A DNA stretch of 64,000 nt from G965197555 sp965197555 (GTDB lineage Bacteria > Chloroflexota > Dehalococcoidia > Lucifugimonadales > UBA3495): NCBI GenBank assembly GCA_965197555.1, contig OZ240213.1:1860001-1924000 (forward strand), read 5' to 3'. A program made the translations under genes and the position numbers. The notes under the pieces were generated by a model that was given only the letters and a program-made list of their open reading frames with translations, was not told the DNA's origin and ran no database searches. Positions 25,868-35,242 of the stretch are shown piece after piece (positions within the stretch are counted from its first letter, which is position 1; every line of letters starts with the position of its first letter).

Positions 25868-27301
25868 GTAACTGTTCAGAGTTGGGGGGAAGTGAGCAAC
25901 TGACGGCATGCGGTGAAGGGGTTAAGGCCCCTGGCGCGCCAGGTACCGGCGAGGGAAGCGAGCGCCATCTTGGTGTCCGTGCCCTGGTCCGAGCGGGTGC
26001 CGCCGCTGATCTTCCGGCTAGTCACCAGGTGCCGTAGGCTCCGCTCGGCAGCGTTGTTCTCCGAGGTGACATCGGGTTCGGCCACGAAGACGAACAACTC
26101 CTTGATGAAGCGCTCGATGCGCCGGCAGAGCTTACCCTGGACCGCCAAGGGGTCGTCAAGGAAGGGGCGGCGCCGGGCCAGCAATTTCCGCTCCAACTCC
26201 AGTTGGGCCAGACGGCGTTTCCCTGCTTGGGGATGGGAGAAGCTCTTGGCTTGGGTGTAGAGATTGTGCACTGCCGCGGCCCATCTGGCCAGCCTGGCGT
26301 CTTCGGGGTAGAGCGCCTTCAGGTCATGGATGTCCCGGAGCAGATGGGCCCAACACCGCTGCTTCGGACCAGGATAGTGGTTATAGGCAGCGTAGAAATC
26401 GCTGACCAACACCCCGCTAGGACTCCCCCAGCGCCTCGTCCACCACTCCCTTGTCCCGGCCCCGGCGCAGGAAGTACCGCTCGGTGGAGGTGCTGAAGGT
26501 CCAGACATAGCCGTTTTTCCCGTCCTGACGCCAGCCGGTCTCGTCAGCATGCACTACCTTGCTGGTCCGGACTAGCTCGAGCACCTCGGCCACCGCCTGT
26601 TGCGCTCGCCGGGCCATGCCGTGGAGGACCTGGGTGATCCCCCCGGCGCTAAGGCGCAACTGGTGGACTGTCTCCAGATACCATTGGATGGTCCGTATGG
26701 GCAACCGGCCTTCCTCCCGCAGGGCAAAGATCAAAGAGACCAAGTTGACCCCTGACCACTCCTCCCAAGTCCGCCTTGGGGGTCCGCCGCCGTTCACATA
26801 CTGGGCAGACACGGGCCACGAAGACGTGCTCCGTGACTTCCGCCGGAGCCACCGGGACCTCGATGACTTCCCGGGTCCGCTGGGTCCATCCCCCAGCCAA
26901 GCCCGTACCACAATCGGGACAGGTTTCCAGGACATGTTCCACCCGGTGGGCCGGCGCCATGCGCTGGCGGGCAAACCGATGGGGACGGGGCTTTCTTGAC
27001 CCCTTCCTCTCCGTTGGCCCTGGTCTTGCACACGGTTTATTGCCCGGCATTCCCAGCCGTCCCTTGCCTTTCAGGCCCCCTTCCAACGCCGTAATCCGCC
27101 GCTGCAACTGATCAATGACCGCCTGTTGACCGGCAATCACAGCCTCCAGCCTGCCGATGACCTCCAGCAACTCTTCCCGGCTGGCCCCCTTTAGGTCATG
27201 TTTCCCAGCCACACTCCTTGTATGACATAACTTCCACCTACGCCGCTCGCATTTCCCAAACCGCTTTCGACCATTTCACCTCATCAACTCTGAACAGTTA
27301 C
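25868..27301 (-). mobile_element. IS66-family element, degenerate
   Basis: Perfect 17-bp terminal repeats GTAACTGTTCAGAGTTG (25868-25884) and its complement (27285-27301) bound 1,434 bp. Flanking bases differ (GCCAACAA versus CTTCGACA), so no 8-bp target duplication is present. The right end abuts a truncated istB gene whose missing part is not on the left side, which implies deletion next to the IS. Confidence 0.8.
25876..27212 (-). pseudogene. IS66 transposase (TnpC), two frameshifts
   Basis: Three overlapping minus-strand frames make one TnpC protein. The N-terminus has a coiled coil (EELLEVIGRLEAVIAGQQAV), a zinc-finger segment (CPDCGTGLAGG, CPVCERRR) and a basic stretch. The middle has LIFALREEGRLPIRTIQWYL and the first catalytic Asp in VVHADETGWRQDGKNGYVWT. 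The C-terminus has VLVSDFYAAYNHYPGPKQRC, WAHLLRDI and the Glu region TSENNAAERSLRHLV. Frame changes fall near 26760 and near 26430. The gene cannot encode a continuous protein. Confidence 0.85.
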
Positions 27302-27862
27302 CTTCGACACCTTCGACTTTACGGCCATCCCGTCGGTGAACAAGGCGCTGGTGATGGAGTTGGCCCGCTGCGAATACGTCCAACGCCGTGAGAACGTCAT
27401 CGTCGTCGGCAACAACGGCACCGGCCAGACCCACGCGGCCCTGGGTCTGGCCGCCTGCCAGCGGGGCATGTCCGTGGGCTTCACCAACGCCGCAGGCCTG
27501 GTCCACGAGCTGATGGAGGCCAGAGACGAAAGGCGGTTGCTGAATCTACAGCGGCAACTGTCGCGGCTGAACCTGCTGATCATTGACGAACTGGGCTTCG
27601 TGCCATTGTCCCGCACCGGCGCGGAACTGCTCTTCGAGGTATTCAGCCAGCGCTACGAGCGGGGCTCAATCCTGGTGACCACCAACCTGCCCTTCGACGA
27701 GTGGACCGAGGTGTTCGGGTCGGAGAGGCTGACCGGGGCGCACTGCTGGACCGTCTCACCCACCACGTCCACATCCTGGAAATGAACGGCGAGAGCTACC
27801 GGCTCAAGCGCAGCAGGGAAAACGCCGCCCCGCAAGCTCCGGACGACACGGACGAAGGGTAG
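27302..27862 (+). pseudogene. IS21 helper ATPase (IstB), truncated and frameshifted
   Basis: The frame enters from the IS66 end and reads FDFTAIPSVNKALVMELARC, the Walker A region VIVVGNNGTGQTHAALGLA (Gln in place of the P-loop Lys), the Walker B LNLLIIDELGFVPLS, and SILVTTNLPFDEW. After LTGA the frame shifts; the next frame gives LLDRLTHHVHILEMNGESY and a normal tail, ending at TAG 27860. The N-terminus is missing. The loss of the P-loop lysine, the frameshift and the truncation all argue against function. About 100 bp of IS21 end sequence follows. Confidence 0.8.
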
Positions 27863-28062
27863 GTCGCACCAGAAACCTCCTCCTGCCCTGTGTCCTACGC
27901 ACCTGTCTGTGTCACGTTCCCCCTCAACAACTGTCACGGACATTTACGCTGGCCAGTTAGCGGGGACGTTTTCGCTGAACGTCAACGACCCTGATGGTAC
28001 ACTTTTGCTCCGCCCTGATGGCCCAACATCCCACCGCCCTTGACAGGCGAGGTTCCCCAAGC

Positions 28063-28161
28063 CGCCAGGGCCACCATCAGTGTCTCCGGCACAAACTTCC
28101 CGCCGTAGCGGCCATATCGACCCCGCTTGCCTGGAGCTCCAGTAAGAATTTCCACGTTCAT
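28063..28161 (-). pseudogene. trpB: Tryptophan synthase beta, N-terminal stub
   Basis: ATG 28161 has GGAG just upstream. The first 33 residues include GRYGRYGGKFVPETLMVALA, the conserved TrpB N-terminus; after 28063 the sequence is unrelated. The gene was cut here, most likely by the IS21-derived DNA on its left. It lies 22 nt after trpF, as in a normal trp operon. Confidence 0.75.
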
Positions 28162-28183
28162 GGCTATCTCCTTATTCGAAGAT

Positions 28184-28842
28184 TCATGCCCCGACACTCT
28201 TGGCCTCGGAAACGAATCGCCGTATCTTCTCCGCATCCTTGATACCCCCCGATTCCACGCCGCTGGAAACGTCTACTCCCCAAGGGTTGACCTCACGGAC
28301 TGCCTGACTCACGTTCTCAGGCGTTAGCCCGCCAGCCAGCATGAACTCGAACCCTGCCTCCGCAAGTTTCGCCGCAACTTTCCAATCGAAGGACTGGCCC
28401 GTGCCTCCCTGCAAACCCGCGACCTCCCGGTCCAGCGTCGCCGAATGCCCCCGTTCCCTCAGTACCTTCATCCGCAGCCCCAATTCTTCCAACTCCTTGG
28501 GGCCGAGATGTCCCCCCGCACGTGTATCGCCCTGAATACGGGTACAGGCGCTCCGTCGCAAAACTCAATCGACTCGGCTCCGCAGAGCTGGACCATGTCC
28601 ACGCCCGAGTCGCGCACAGTCTCCCGCACCTCTTCCAGAGGCTGGTCGGCAAAAAGTCCGACCAGCTTTGGCGGGTTGTCACTTGTCGTCTTGACTGCAT
28701 CCACCACCCGGCGGGCCTGCTCCAGCGACACTCGACGTCGGCGGTTAGGCACGAACACCAACCCGATGGAGTCCGCCCCGGCCTCGTCAGCTGTCAAAGC
28801 ATCCTCCACCCGCTGCACGCCGTCAATCTTCACCTTCAGCAT
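28184..28842 (-). pseudogene. trpF: Phosphoribosylanthranilate isomerase, frameshifted
   Basis: The gene starts at ATG 28842 after AAGGAG with MLKVKIDGVQRVEDALTADE, followed by GADSIGLVFVPNRRRRVSL and the strand PPKLVGLFADQ. Near 28495-28503 (a run of G/C) one nucleotide appears to be missing: the first frame becomes SAPRSWKNW, while the next reads PKELEELGLRMKVL and continues with FEFMLAGGLTPENVSQAV and VDVSSGVESGG to a normal end. TrpF is a TIM-barrel isomerase in tryptophan synthesis. Either the gene is broken or the assembly has a homopolymer error; the ruined flanking trp genes favour real decay. Confidence 0.82.
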
Positions 28843-28930
28843 TTGGCCGCTCCTTTACCTCCCGTAGTCTCGTAACTTCCGACTAACTTCTGATTCGTTA
28901 TCACCATAGTGAAATACGAGGTCCTTCGTT

Positions 28931-29686
28931 TCAGCAGACTTCACCCATGGCCAACTCCCGAACCTTCGCCGCTGTATCAGCGGCGGTGACCAGCGCCTCC
29001 CCCACCAGCACGGCGTTGACGACCAAACCCTGCAGATGCGAAACGTGAGCGGTGGTGAAGATCCCGCTTTCGATAACGATAATCTTGCCGCGGGGCACTC
29101 GGCCCGCCAATCTCTCTGTCACCGAAAGGCTCGTCTCGAAAGTGTGCAGGTCTCTTTTGTTGATGCCGATTATCTCTGCCCCTGCATCCACCGCCGCATC
29201 CAATTCCGCCTGATCGTGCACCTCCACCAGCGCCTGAATCCACAGCTCCTGGCATATCGCCAGCATCTCCGCGAGATGCGACGGCGAGAGAATTGCCGCA
29301 ATGAGCAGAAGCCCATCGGCCCCACGGCTTCTCGCCTCGTACACCTCGTACACGTGGTACGGATCGAAGATGAAGTCCTTGCGAATCACGGGCGTCCGTC
29401 TCGGCGCGGCCATTTGCGACACCGCCTCCAGGTCATCCAGCGTTCCCTGAAATCGAGGGTCCGTGAGCTCCGAAACCGCCGCCGCCCCGTTTTCGACGTA
29501 AGCTTGGGCCAGCGCCTGCGGGTCGAAATTCGCGGCAAGCAGCCCTCGGGATGGCAAGGCTTTCTTAACCTCCGCTATGAGGTGCACTCGGTCTCCCAAC
29601 AGCGCGCCGGAGAGATTCAGAGGCAAGCCCATGGCCTCCACCTCTCCCTTCTTCGCCGCAACTATTATCCCAAGAATCGTCGCCAA
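28931..29686 (-). CDS. trpC: Indole-3-glycerol phosphate synthase
   Basis: TrpC closes the indole ring in tryptophan synthesis. The 251-residue frame is intact: LIAEVKKALPSRGLL (catalytic Glu and Lys), TPVIRKDFIFDPYHVYE (Lys), QALVEVHDQAELDAA (Glu), IIGINKRDLHTFETSLSV (Asn) and IVIESGIFTTAHV (Ser). Deviations are LPSRG for the usual SPSKG and INKRDL for INNRDL, and the N-terminal region before LIAEV is some 15 residues shorter than usual. TTG 29686 follows GAGGAG. With trpF and trpB broken and trpD cut, the enzyme probably no longer serves a pathway encoded here. Confidence 0.88.
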   Translation of the reverse strand: MATILGIIVAAKKGEVEAMGLPLNLSGALLGDRVHLIAEVKKALPSRGLLAANFDPQALAQAYVENGAAAVSELTDPRFQGTLDDLEAVSQMAAPRRTPVIRKDFIFDPYHVYEVYEARSRGADGLLLIAAILSPSHLAEMLAICQELWIQALVEVHDQAELDAAVDAGAEIIGINKRDLHTFETSLSVTERLAGRVPRGKIIVIESGIFTTAHVSHLQGLVVNAVLVGEALVTAADTAAKVRELAMGEVC

Positions 29687-29704
29687 ATCCGCCGCTCCTC
29701 TGTC

Positions 29705-29950
29705 TTACCGGCCCTCGACTTCCAAAGCCAACTCCTGGCTGATCTCGACCAAGCCCTCCAGCTTCATCAGGGCGCGCCCATCGTCAATGAGCTGGGACGC
29801 CATCCCTATACCTTCCTGCAGACTCTCAACCAACCCGCCCACCATCAGCACTGCGGCGCTATTTAGAAGCACAACGTCCCTGTACGCCCCCCTTTCACCG
29901 GTGAGAATCCGGCGCAGCAAGAAGGCGTTGTCCGCAGCCGTCCCGCCCCG
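29705..29950 (-). pseudogene. trpD: Anthranilate phosphoribosyltransferase, C-terminal stub
   Basis: The open frame reads GGTAADNAFLLRRILTGERG, then DVVLLNSAAVLMVGGL and IDDGRALMKLEGLVEI, the last 80 residues of TrpD. Upstream of 29950 the homology ends abruptly in unrelated GC-rich DNA, so the catalytic N-terminal part is missing. It ends 18 nt before trpC, keeping the trpD-C-F-B order. Confidence 0.75.
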
Positions 29951-29984
29951 ATTCCCTGGCTACCGCGACGTAAGTCAATTGTCA

Positions 29985-30145
29985 GCCATGGGACGGCGGT
30001 ATGGCTACGCCCGACCGGACGCCCGCAGGTCCGGCCCTATCACCTCCGTCGTCCCGTCCCACCTGGTACGTGCCCAGTGGCCTCCCACTTGTCCGTCCGG
30101 ACTAGGCCATCTCAGATCCGGACGGCGTATCTAGGTTTCGGCGCC
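29985..30145. other. GC-rich structured segment, possible ncRNA or mobile-element end
   Basis: Several nested complementary blocks are visible: GGGACGGCGG (from 29991) against a CC-TCCGTCGTCCCGTCCC block at about 30046-30060, the hairpin CCGGAC-GCCCGCAG-GTCCGG inside it, and a GTCCGGAC / GTCCGG set at 30090-30125. No protein is supported. It lies exactly where trpD was cut. The form suggests the folded end of an IS200/IS605-like element or a structured RNA, but no transposase or TnpB was recognised. Downstream to about 30890 only short unsupported frames occur. Confidence 0.3.
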
Positions 30146-30736
30146 CTCGGTCGCGCGCCGCGCGCGTCCCAGCGGCCTCACGCCTCCGGCAGGGTCTGTG
30201 GGGTACGCGATTGTCTAGCAATCCGACCTAGCTTGAATGGACCCAAGCCGACCGCCCACGAGTACCTGAGTTTTCCGTTGCTATTGTGTCCGTCGAGTGA
30301 AGGATTTTGATTTTGTCCAGTTTCGTGGAGTTGCAGCTAGCCCGATTCCAGAGCAACATAGTCTTGTGATCCATTTTTTCGAAACGCTTCAGTTTAGGTA
30401 GAAAGCCTCATGAGATATTTCCCACTCTCCAGAGGATTCGCCCTTTGGGGAGTGCGCTGTTCCGGAGCAGACCAACAAGACGGAATCCTGCAAGTTCGTC
30501 CGAAGGCCATGGCCTGTTTCCCGAATCTGCTTTGCTGCCCGCCTTCTCGCAGTGGGAAACGAACAGAGGGTGTCCAGCCGAAGCTCTCACAATCCCAAAG
30601 AAAGCTCAAAGATGGTACTGCCTACCATCAAGTCAGGCCCACCAAACTGGATAAAATCAAGAACTTTCCGCATCAGATTCGCGGTGGCGGTGTAATAGCC
30701 CGTCTTCCCGACTACACCCGATGGAAGAAGTTGCCA

Positions 30737-30771
30737 AGCCCCTGAAAGCACTGCAGGGGCTTTTGCTTTTT
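30737..30771 (+). terminator. Rho-independent terminator
   Basis: An 8-bp stem AGCCCCTG / CAGGGGCT with a 9-nt loop is followed by TTTGCTTTTT. It follows a possible 111-residue frame (30410-30745, ending RLPDYTRWKKLPSP) that I cannot assign. The terminator is the best evidence that something was once transcribed here. Confidence 0.65.
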
Positions 30772-30897
30772 GGAGGGTCGGGGCCCTGTGGATTTTTGAG
30801 AAGCTGCTAGCGCTGGCAGCTTCGCAGTGTACAGTTCTTATCGCCTGTTCAAAATGCCCAAAGACGGGCTAGTTGACCCAACTCAGTGCTCTCACCT

Positions 30898-31140
30898 ATC
30901 AAGGGCGGAGTGGAGTTGGGTTTCAACCAGCCTGGCAAGCCCACTGTCAACGCTTTCATCGAGGCGTTCAACGGACGTTTCCGGCAAGAGTGCCTGAACC
31001 ACACCTGTTCCCGTCCCTGGAGGACGCCGAGGACAAGGTGGAATCCCGGCCCAGACACTATAATGGGGAAAGGCTCCATAGTGCTTTGGCAAATTGTCCC
31101 CAGGGAATTTGCCGCAAGTGCGCCGGAAATGGATTGACCC
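30898..31140 (+). pseudogene. IS3-family transposase C-terminal remnant
   Basis: One frame reads LGFNQPGKPTVNAFIEAFNG and RFRQECLNHTC, the DDE region around the catalytic Glu of IS3-type OrfB. After about 31010 the neighbouring frame continues with FPSLEDAEDKVESRPRHYNG and ERLHSALANCPQ, the usual final helix. It is frameshifted, lacks the N-terminal two thirds, and shows no terminal repeats. It differs from the intact IS3 at 39.5 kb. Confidence 0.7.
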
Positions 31141-31306
31141 GCAATGAGATTGGTACAGAAAATAGGGCCAGACCAACGTCTATAGGAGCAACATAGAGAG
31201 CAGTACAGCCATCGGGGGCAGCTCAGTGAACCAAATTGCCGTTACCTAAACTTGCCCTTGGCTAGGAGAAGATATTCCAAGATATGGAAAATCGGGGAAA
31301 AACATT

Positions 31307-34117
31307 GTGACGACTCCCGAGGCTAAAGCCAGAATTAATATTGACCGAATGCTTGAGCAGTCCGGTTGGGTGGTCCAAAACAAGAACGCCATGAACCTGT
31401 ACGCCGCTACTGGTGTGGCGGTGCGCGAGTTTGTCCTGAAGCCCGGCCACGGCACAGCCGACTACCTGCTTTACGTGAACCAGAAAGCGGTGGGCGTGGT
31501 CGAGGCCAAGCCGGAAGGCCACACGTTAAGCGGAGTTGAACTCCAGTCGGAAAAGTACAGCACAGGTTTACCCGACGATTTGCCGGCGGTTAACAGTCCC
31601 CTTCCGTTTCTGTACGAAAGCACTGGGGCGGAAACGCAGTTTGCCAACCGCCTGGACCCTGAATCTCGCAACCGCACGGTCTTTTCCTTCCACAGACCAG
31701 GCACCTTGGCGGAGTGGCTCAATACTTCCACCCGTTCGTGGAATATAGGGCTGGGGCAGGCAGCGGGTACCCAAGCCGGCTACACGACGACATACAACCT
31801 ACGCCGGAATCTCACTGACATGCCGCCCCTTGACGCTTCTGGCCTTTGGCCGGTGCAAGAACGGGCAATTCGGAATCTGGAAGAATCTCTTGCCTTCTCC
31901 AATCCCAGGGCCCTGGTGCAGATGGCCACTGGTAGCGGCAAGACCTTCATGGCCTGCAACTTGGTATACCGGCTCATCAAGTATGCCGGTGCCCGCCGTG
32001 TGCTGTTCCTGGTTGACCGCAGCAACCTGGGCCGCCAGACCCTGCGCGAGTTCCAGGGCTTCACTACATCCGACGAACGACGCAAATTCACCGAGCTTTA
32101 CAACGTCCAACTACTGCAATCGGGATACATCGATCCGGTTAGCAAGGTGTGCATCGCCACCGTTCAGAGGGTTTATTCCATGCTCAAGGGCGAGGAGCTG
32201 GATCCGGACTTGGAAGAGGTATCGAACTTCGACTCCCCCGGAATTCGGCAACCACCAGCCCCGGTGGAATACAACCCTGGCATTCCGATAGAGGAGTTCG
32301 ACTTCATTATCACCGACGAGTGCCACCGTTCCATATACAATCTGTGGCGGCAGGTGCTGGATTATTTCGATTCATTTCTTATCGGCCTGACTGCGACACC
32401 GACATTGCAGACTATCGGTTTCTTCGATAAGAACCTGGTCATGGAATACAACCACGCCCAGGCCGTGGCCGACGGTGTCAACGTGGACTTCGATACATAC
32501 CGTATCCGTACCGAAGTTACCGAACAAGGCGCCACCATTCCTCCCGGTTTCTACGTGGACAAGCGGGACCGTCGGTCCCGCAAAGCAGAAGTGGAGGAAC
32601 TGGAAGACGAACTGACCTACGCTCCCAACCAGCTGGACCGGGACGTGGTGGCGGTGGACCAGATCCGCACCGTAGTCCGCACTTTCCGTGACAAGCTCTT
32701 CACCGAGATTTTCCCTGGCCGCACCGAGGTGCCCAAGACCATTGTCTTTGCCAAGGACGACAGCCACGCCGAGGACATTGTCGACATACTACGCACAGAG
32801 TTCGGCAAGGGAAACGACTTCTGTCAGAAAATCACTTACAAGACCACCGGCGTCAGCCCGGAAACTCTCCTGCAGAGTTTCCGCAACAGCTATAATCCTC
32901 GCATCGCCGTCACGGTGGACATGATCGCCACGGGCACCGATATCAAACCGGTGGAGATCGTGTTCTTCATGCGCAACGTGCGCAGTCGCACCTTCTTCGA
33001 ACAGATGAAAGGCCGCGGGGTCCGCGTGATATCGCCTACCGATTTCAAATCCGTGACCCCCGATGCCGACAACAAGGACCGCTTCGTTATCGTGGATGCC
33101 GTGGGCGTCACCGAGACCGAATTGTCCGACTCGTACTCCTTGGAGCGTCAGCCTACGGTTTCCTTTGACAAGCTTCTGGACCTGGTGGCCATGGGGAACC
33201 GGGAGTCGGAAACCCTGTCATCCCTGGCCAGTCGGCTGGCCCGACTGGACCGCCATCTGTCATCCCAGGATCGTCAGGTCATAGAAACCACGGCCGGTGG
33301 CATGTCGCTCCCCAGTCTGATTGATGGACTGCTCCACGCCACCGACCCGGACGCCGTTCTTGCGGCTGCCCAGGAGGCCACGGGGCTGGAAGACCCGCCG
33401 GATGAAGAGGTTGACAAAGTCGAGAAGCAGCTATTGGAAGAGGCTGCCAAGCCCTTTGCCGCCAACCCGGAACTTCGGAACCTGCTGTTGGACCTGCACA
33501 AAAACTACATGCAGACCATTGACCGGGTGACCATTGACCACGTTATTGAGGCGGGATTCACCGAGGAGCGAGCCACCGAAACGGTGCAGTCCTTCCAGGA
33601 TTACATTGAGGAACATCGGGACGAGATTACGGCGCTTCAGGTGCTGTACCAGCAGCCCTACCGGCAGCGGTTGACTTATGCCGACATAAAGGCCCTGGCG
33701 GAGGCCCTGCAACTGCCACCCCGTTCCTGGACACCGGATGGGCTATGGGAGGCCTACCGGAGGCTCGAAAAGGATCGGGTGCGCGGGTCCGGCCAGCGGG
33801 TCCTCGCAGACATCGTGTCCCTGGTCCGCTATGCTCTGGGGCAGGATGAAGAGCTGGCACCTTTCTCAGAGGGAGTTGAAGAGTGTTTCAGGGGCTGGCT
33901 GGCAATGCAGGAGACGGCGGGCCGCGATTTCACCGAGGAACAGCGGCAGTGGCTGGGAGCCATCAAGGACCACATCGCCGGCAGTGTAAGCATCGACTTT
34001 GAGGCCTTCCAGTACGCCCCCTTCAACCAGCAGGGTGGCCTGGCCCGGGCGGTGGACCTGTTCGGAGGAGAACTGCAGCCATTGCTGGAGGAGTTGAATG
34101 TGGCGTTGGTGGGGTAG
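31307..34117 (+). CDS. hsdR: Type I restriction enzyme, R subunit (HsdR)
   Basis: HsdR translocates and cuts unmethylated DNA within the type I R-M complex. The 936-residue protein has a PD-(D/E)XK nuclease at the N-terminus (HGTADYLLYVNQKAVGVVEA followed by K), Walker A in MATGSGKTFMACNLVYRL (about 206-223), the DEAD-like box in FDFIITDECHRSIYNLW, and helicase motif III/VI regions (GLTATPTLQTIGFFDKN; FFEQMKGRGVRVISPTD). The C-terminal 250 residues fit the HsdR helical tail. GTG 31307 is the only plausible start. It heads hsdR-DUF5677-hsdS-hsdM and appears intact. Confidence 0.93.
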   Translation: MTTPEAKARINIDRMLEQSGWVVQNKNAMNLYAATGVAVREFVLKPGHGTADYLLYVNQKAVGVVEAKPEGHTLSGVELQSEKYSTGLPDDLPAVNSPLPFLYESTGAETQFANRLDPESRNRTVFSFHRPGTLAEWLNTSTRSWNIGLGQAAGTQAGYTTTYNLRRNLTDMPPLDASGLWPVQERAIRNLEESLAFSNPRALVQMATGSGKTFMACNLVYRLIKYAGARRVLFLVDRSNLGRQTLREFQGFTTSDERRKFTELYNVQLLQSGYIDPVSKVCIATVQRVYSMLKGEELDPDLEEVSNFDSPGIRQPPAPVEYNPGIPIEEFDFIITDECHRSIYNLWRQVLDYFDSFLIGLTATPTLQTIGFFDKNLVMEYNHAQAVADGVNVDFDTYRIRTEVTEQGATIPPGFYVDKRDRRSRKAEVEELEDELTYAPNQLDRDVVAVDQIRTVVRTFRDKLFTEIFPGRTEVPKTIVFAKDDSHAEDIVDILRTEFGKGNDFCQKITYKTTGVSPETLLQSFRNSYNPRIAVTVDMIATGTDIKPVEIVFFMRNVRSRTFFEQMKGRGVRVISPTDFKSVTPDADNKDRFVIVDAVGVTETELSDSYSLERQPTVSFDKLLDLVAMGNRESETLSSLASRLARLDRHLSSQDRQVIETTAGGMSLPSLIDGLLHATDPDAVLAAAQEATGLEDPPDEEVDKVEKQLLEEAAKPFAANPELRNLLLDLHKNYMQTIDRVTIDHVIEAGFTEERATETVQSFQDYIEEHRDEITALQVLYQQPYRQRLTYADIKALAEALQLPPRSWTPDGLWEAYRRLEKDRVRGSGQRVLADIVSLVRYALGQDEELAPFSEGVEECFRGWLAMQETAGRDFTEEQRQWLGAIKDHIAGSVSIDFEAFQYAPFNQQGGLARAVDLFGGELQPLLEELNVALVG

Positions 34118-34166
34118 AGTATTTCACCAACGGTACAGCGAACCTATTTACTGAGAGCTGGAAGCC

Positions 34167-35237
34167 ATGACATCCCTTTATGTAGCAAAAAAGGCCATTC
34201 TGCATTTGTCCAGAGCCGATATCAATGAACTAATACTCTGGCTTGTGCAGATGTATGGTGAGAGTCAAGATAGCCCATCTAATATGCAAACTAAGCAACA
34301 GTCAATTGGGATTGCCAAAGCCATTAACAACGACCGTCAGCCAACTCCTTTCAACCAATGGAAAGACTTTCACGTAAAAGTTTTAAGCCGCTGGGGTAAT
34401 GAGTTGGAGCACTTGGAGGGCTTTACACACTTTAGCTCTTCAATTGGGCGTGTTTATCTGAGGCATTCGTTAGACTCCATGGGAGGGGCGCCACAAGAGA
34501 GAGTACCTGATCCCCAAGAACGGGCAAGGAACCTTTTGACTGCTTTAATTGACTTGCATATGAAGAGCTGCTCTATAGCAGGAGCTGTGGTGGCTACCTT
34601 GCGTTCAGGTTATCCCAATGCAGCCTATATACATTGCAGAACTATGCTTGAGTCACTGATCGTAAGCCGGTTCCTCGTGAAATATAACGATGAAGACGCA
34701 GGGGAAAGATACATAGGCAGCATTGCGCTTTCTCTTGATGATAAAAACCATTCAACTGAAATTGCAAGAATTTACGAAGAGTACCTTTCTTACTTTCCGG
34801 ATTCCGAGAAACATGGTTGGGCTTCCGGAATAGATGGCAAGACCCGCTGGACTACAAGGGCTATGTCAGAGGCGGTGGAATTAGAGAACTCATACACTGG
34901 CATCTACAAATCAGAAAGTAAATTCTCACATCCAGACGCTTCGGGATTTTTTGGGGATGTTGACGAAAAGGTGCGCTTACCCATAGATATAGCTGTCAGT
35001 GACGTGAATCCTTCAACCCTTTATGGTCAAACTGATGGAGTTTCTATACCTCTGGTAGCGTGGGAAACGGCTCAAAATCTAGCTGCAACTACACTGAACC
35101 TGTTGAATGCGTGGCCTATTGAGATGTCCGATCGGATTCTGTCAGAGTACCAAGATCGCTGCAAGACTGTGCTGGAGGTTCTTTACGAAGCATCATTGAA
35201 CAGCGATATGGTTAAGAAAACAAATGAGGGTAGCTAG
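34167..35237 (+). CDS. DUF5677-like protein inside the hsd operon
   Basis: This 356-residue protein contains the helical segment GAVVATLRSGYPNAAYIHCR followed by TMLESLIVSRFLVKY, which fits the DUF5677 pattern (lxxGypdAAyxxxRxxxE). Such helical proteins are often grouped with HEPN-like folds. It starts 49 nt after hsdR and stops 5 nt before hsdS, so it is transcribed with them. Its base composition is clearly AT-richer than hsdR and hsdM, suggesting separate acquisition. Its role is unknown; an accessory toxin or regulator of the restriction system is possible (inference). Confidence 0.65.
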   Translation: MTSLYVAKKAILHLSRADINELILWLVQMYGESQDSPSNMQTKQQSIGIAKAINNDRQPTPFNQWKDFHVKVLSRWGNELEHLEGFTHFSSSIGRVYLRHSLDSMGGAPQERVPDPQERARNLLTALIDLHMKSCSIAGAVVATLRSGYPNAAYIHCRTMLESLIVSRFLVKYNDEDAGERYIGSIALSLDDKNHSTEIARIYEEYLSYFPDSEKHGWASGIDGKTRWTTRAMSEAVELENSYTGIYKSESKFSHPDASGFFGDVDEKVRLPIDIAVSDVNPSTLYGQTDGVSIPLVAWETAQNLAATTLNLLNAWPIEMSDRILSEYQDRCKTVLEVLYEASLNSDMVKKTNEGS

Positions 35238-35242
35238 TTTCC

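Noticed and set aside
26559..26999. Plus-strand frame across the IS66 transposase
   Set aside because: It runs opposite the conserved TnpC segments and shows no protein-like motifs.
29036..29866. 276-residue plus-strand frame over trpC and trpD
   Set aside because: trpC motifs on the minus strand are complete; the plus frame is an antisense shadow.
30600..30771. T-box or riboswitch before the 30.74-kb terminator
   Set aside because: CGCGGTGGCGG near 30684 resembles part of a T-box sequence, but the order and strand are wrong and no specifier stem or aminoacid gene follows.
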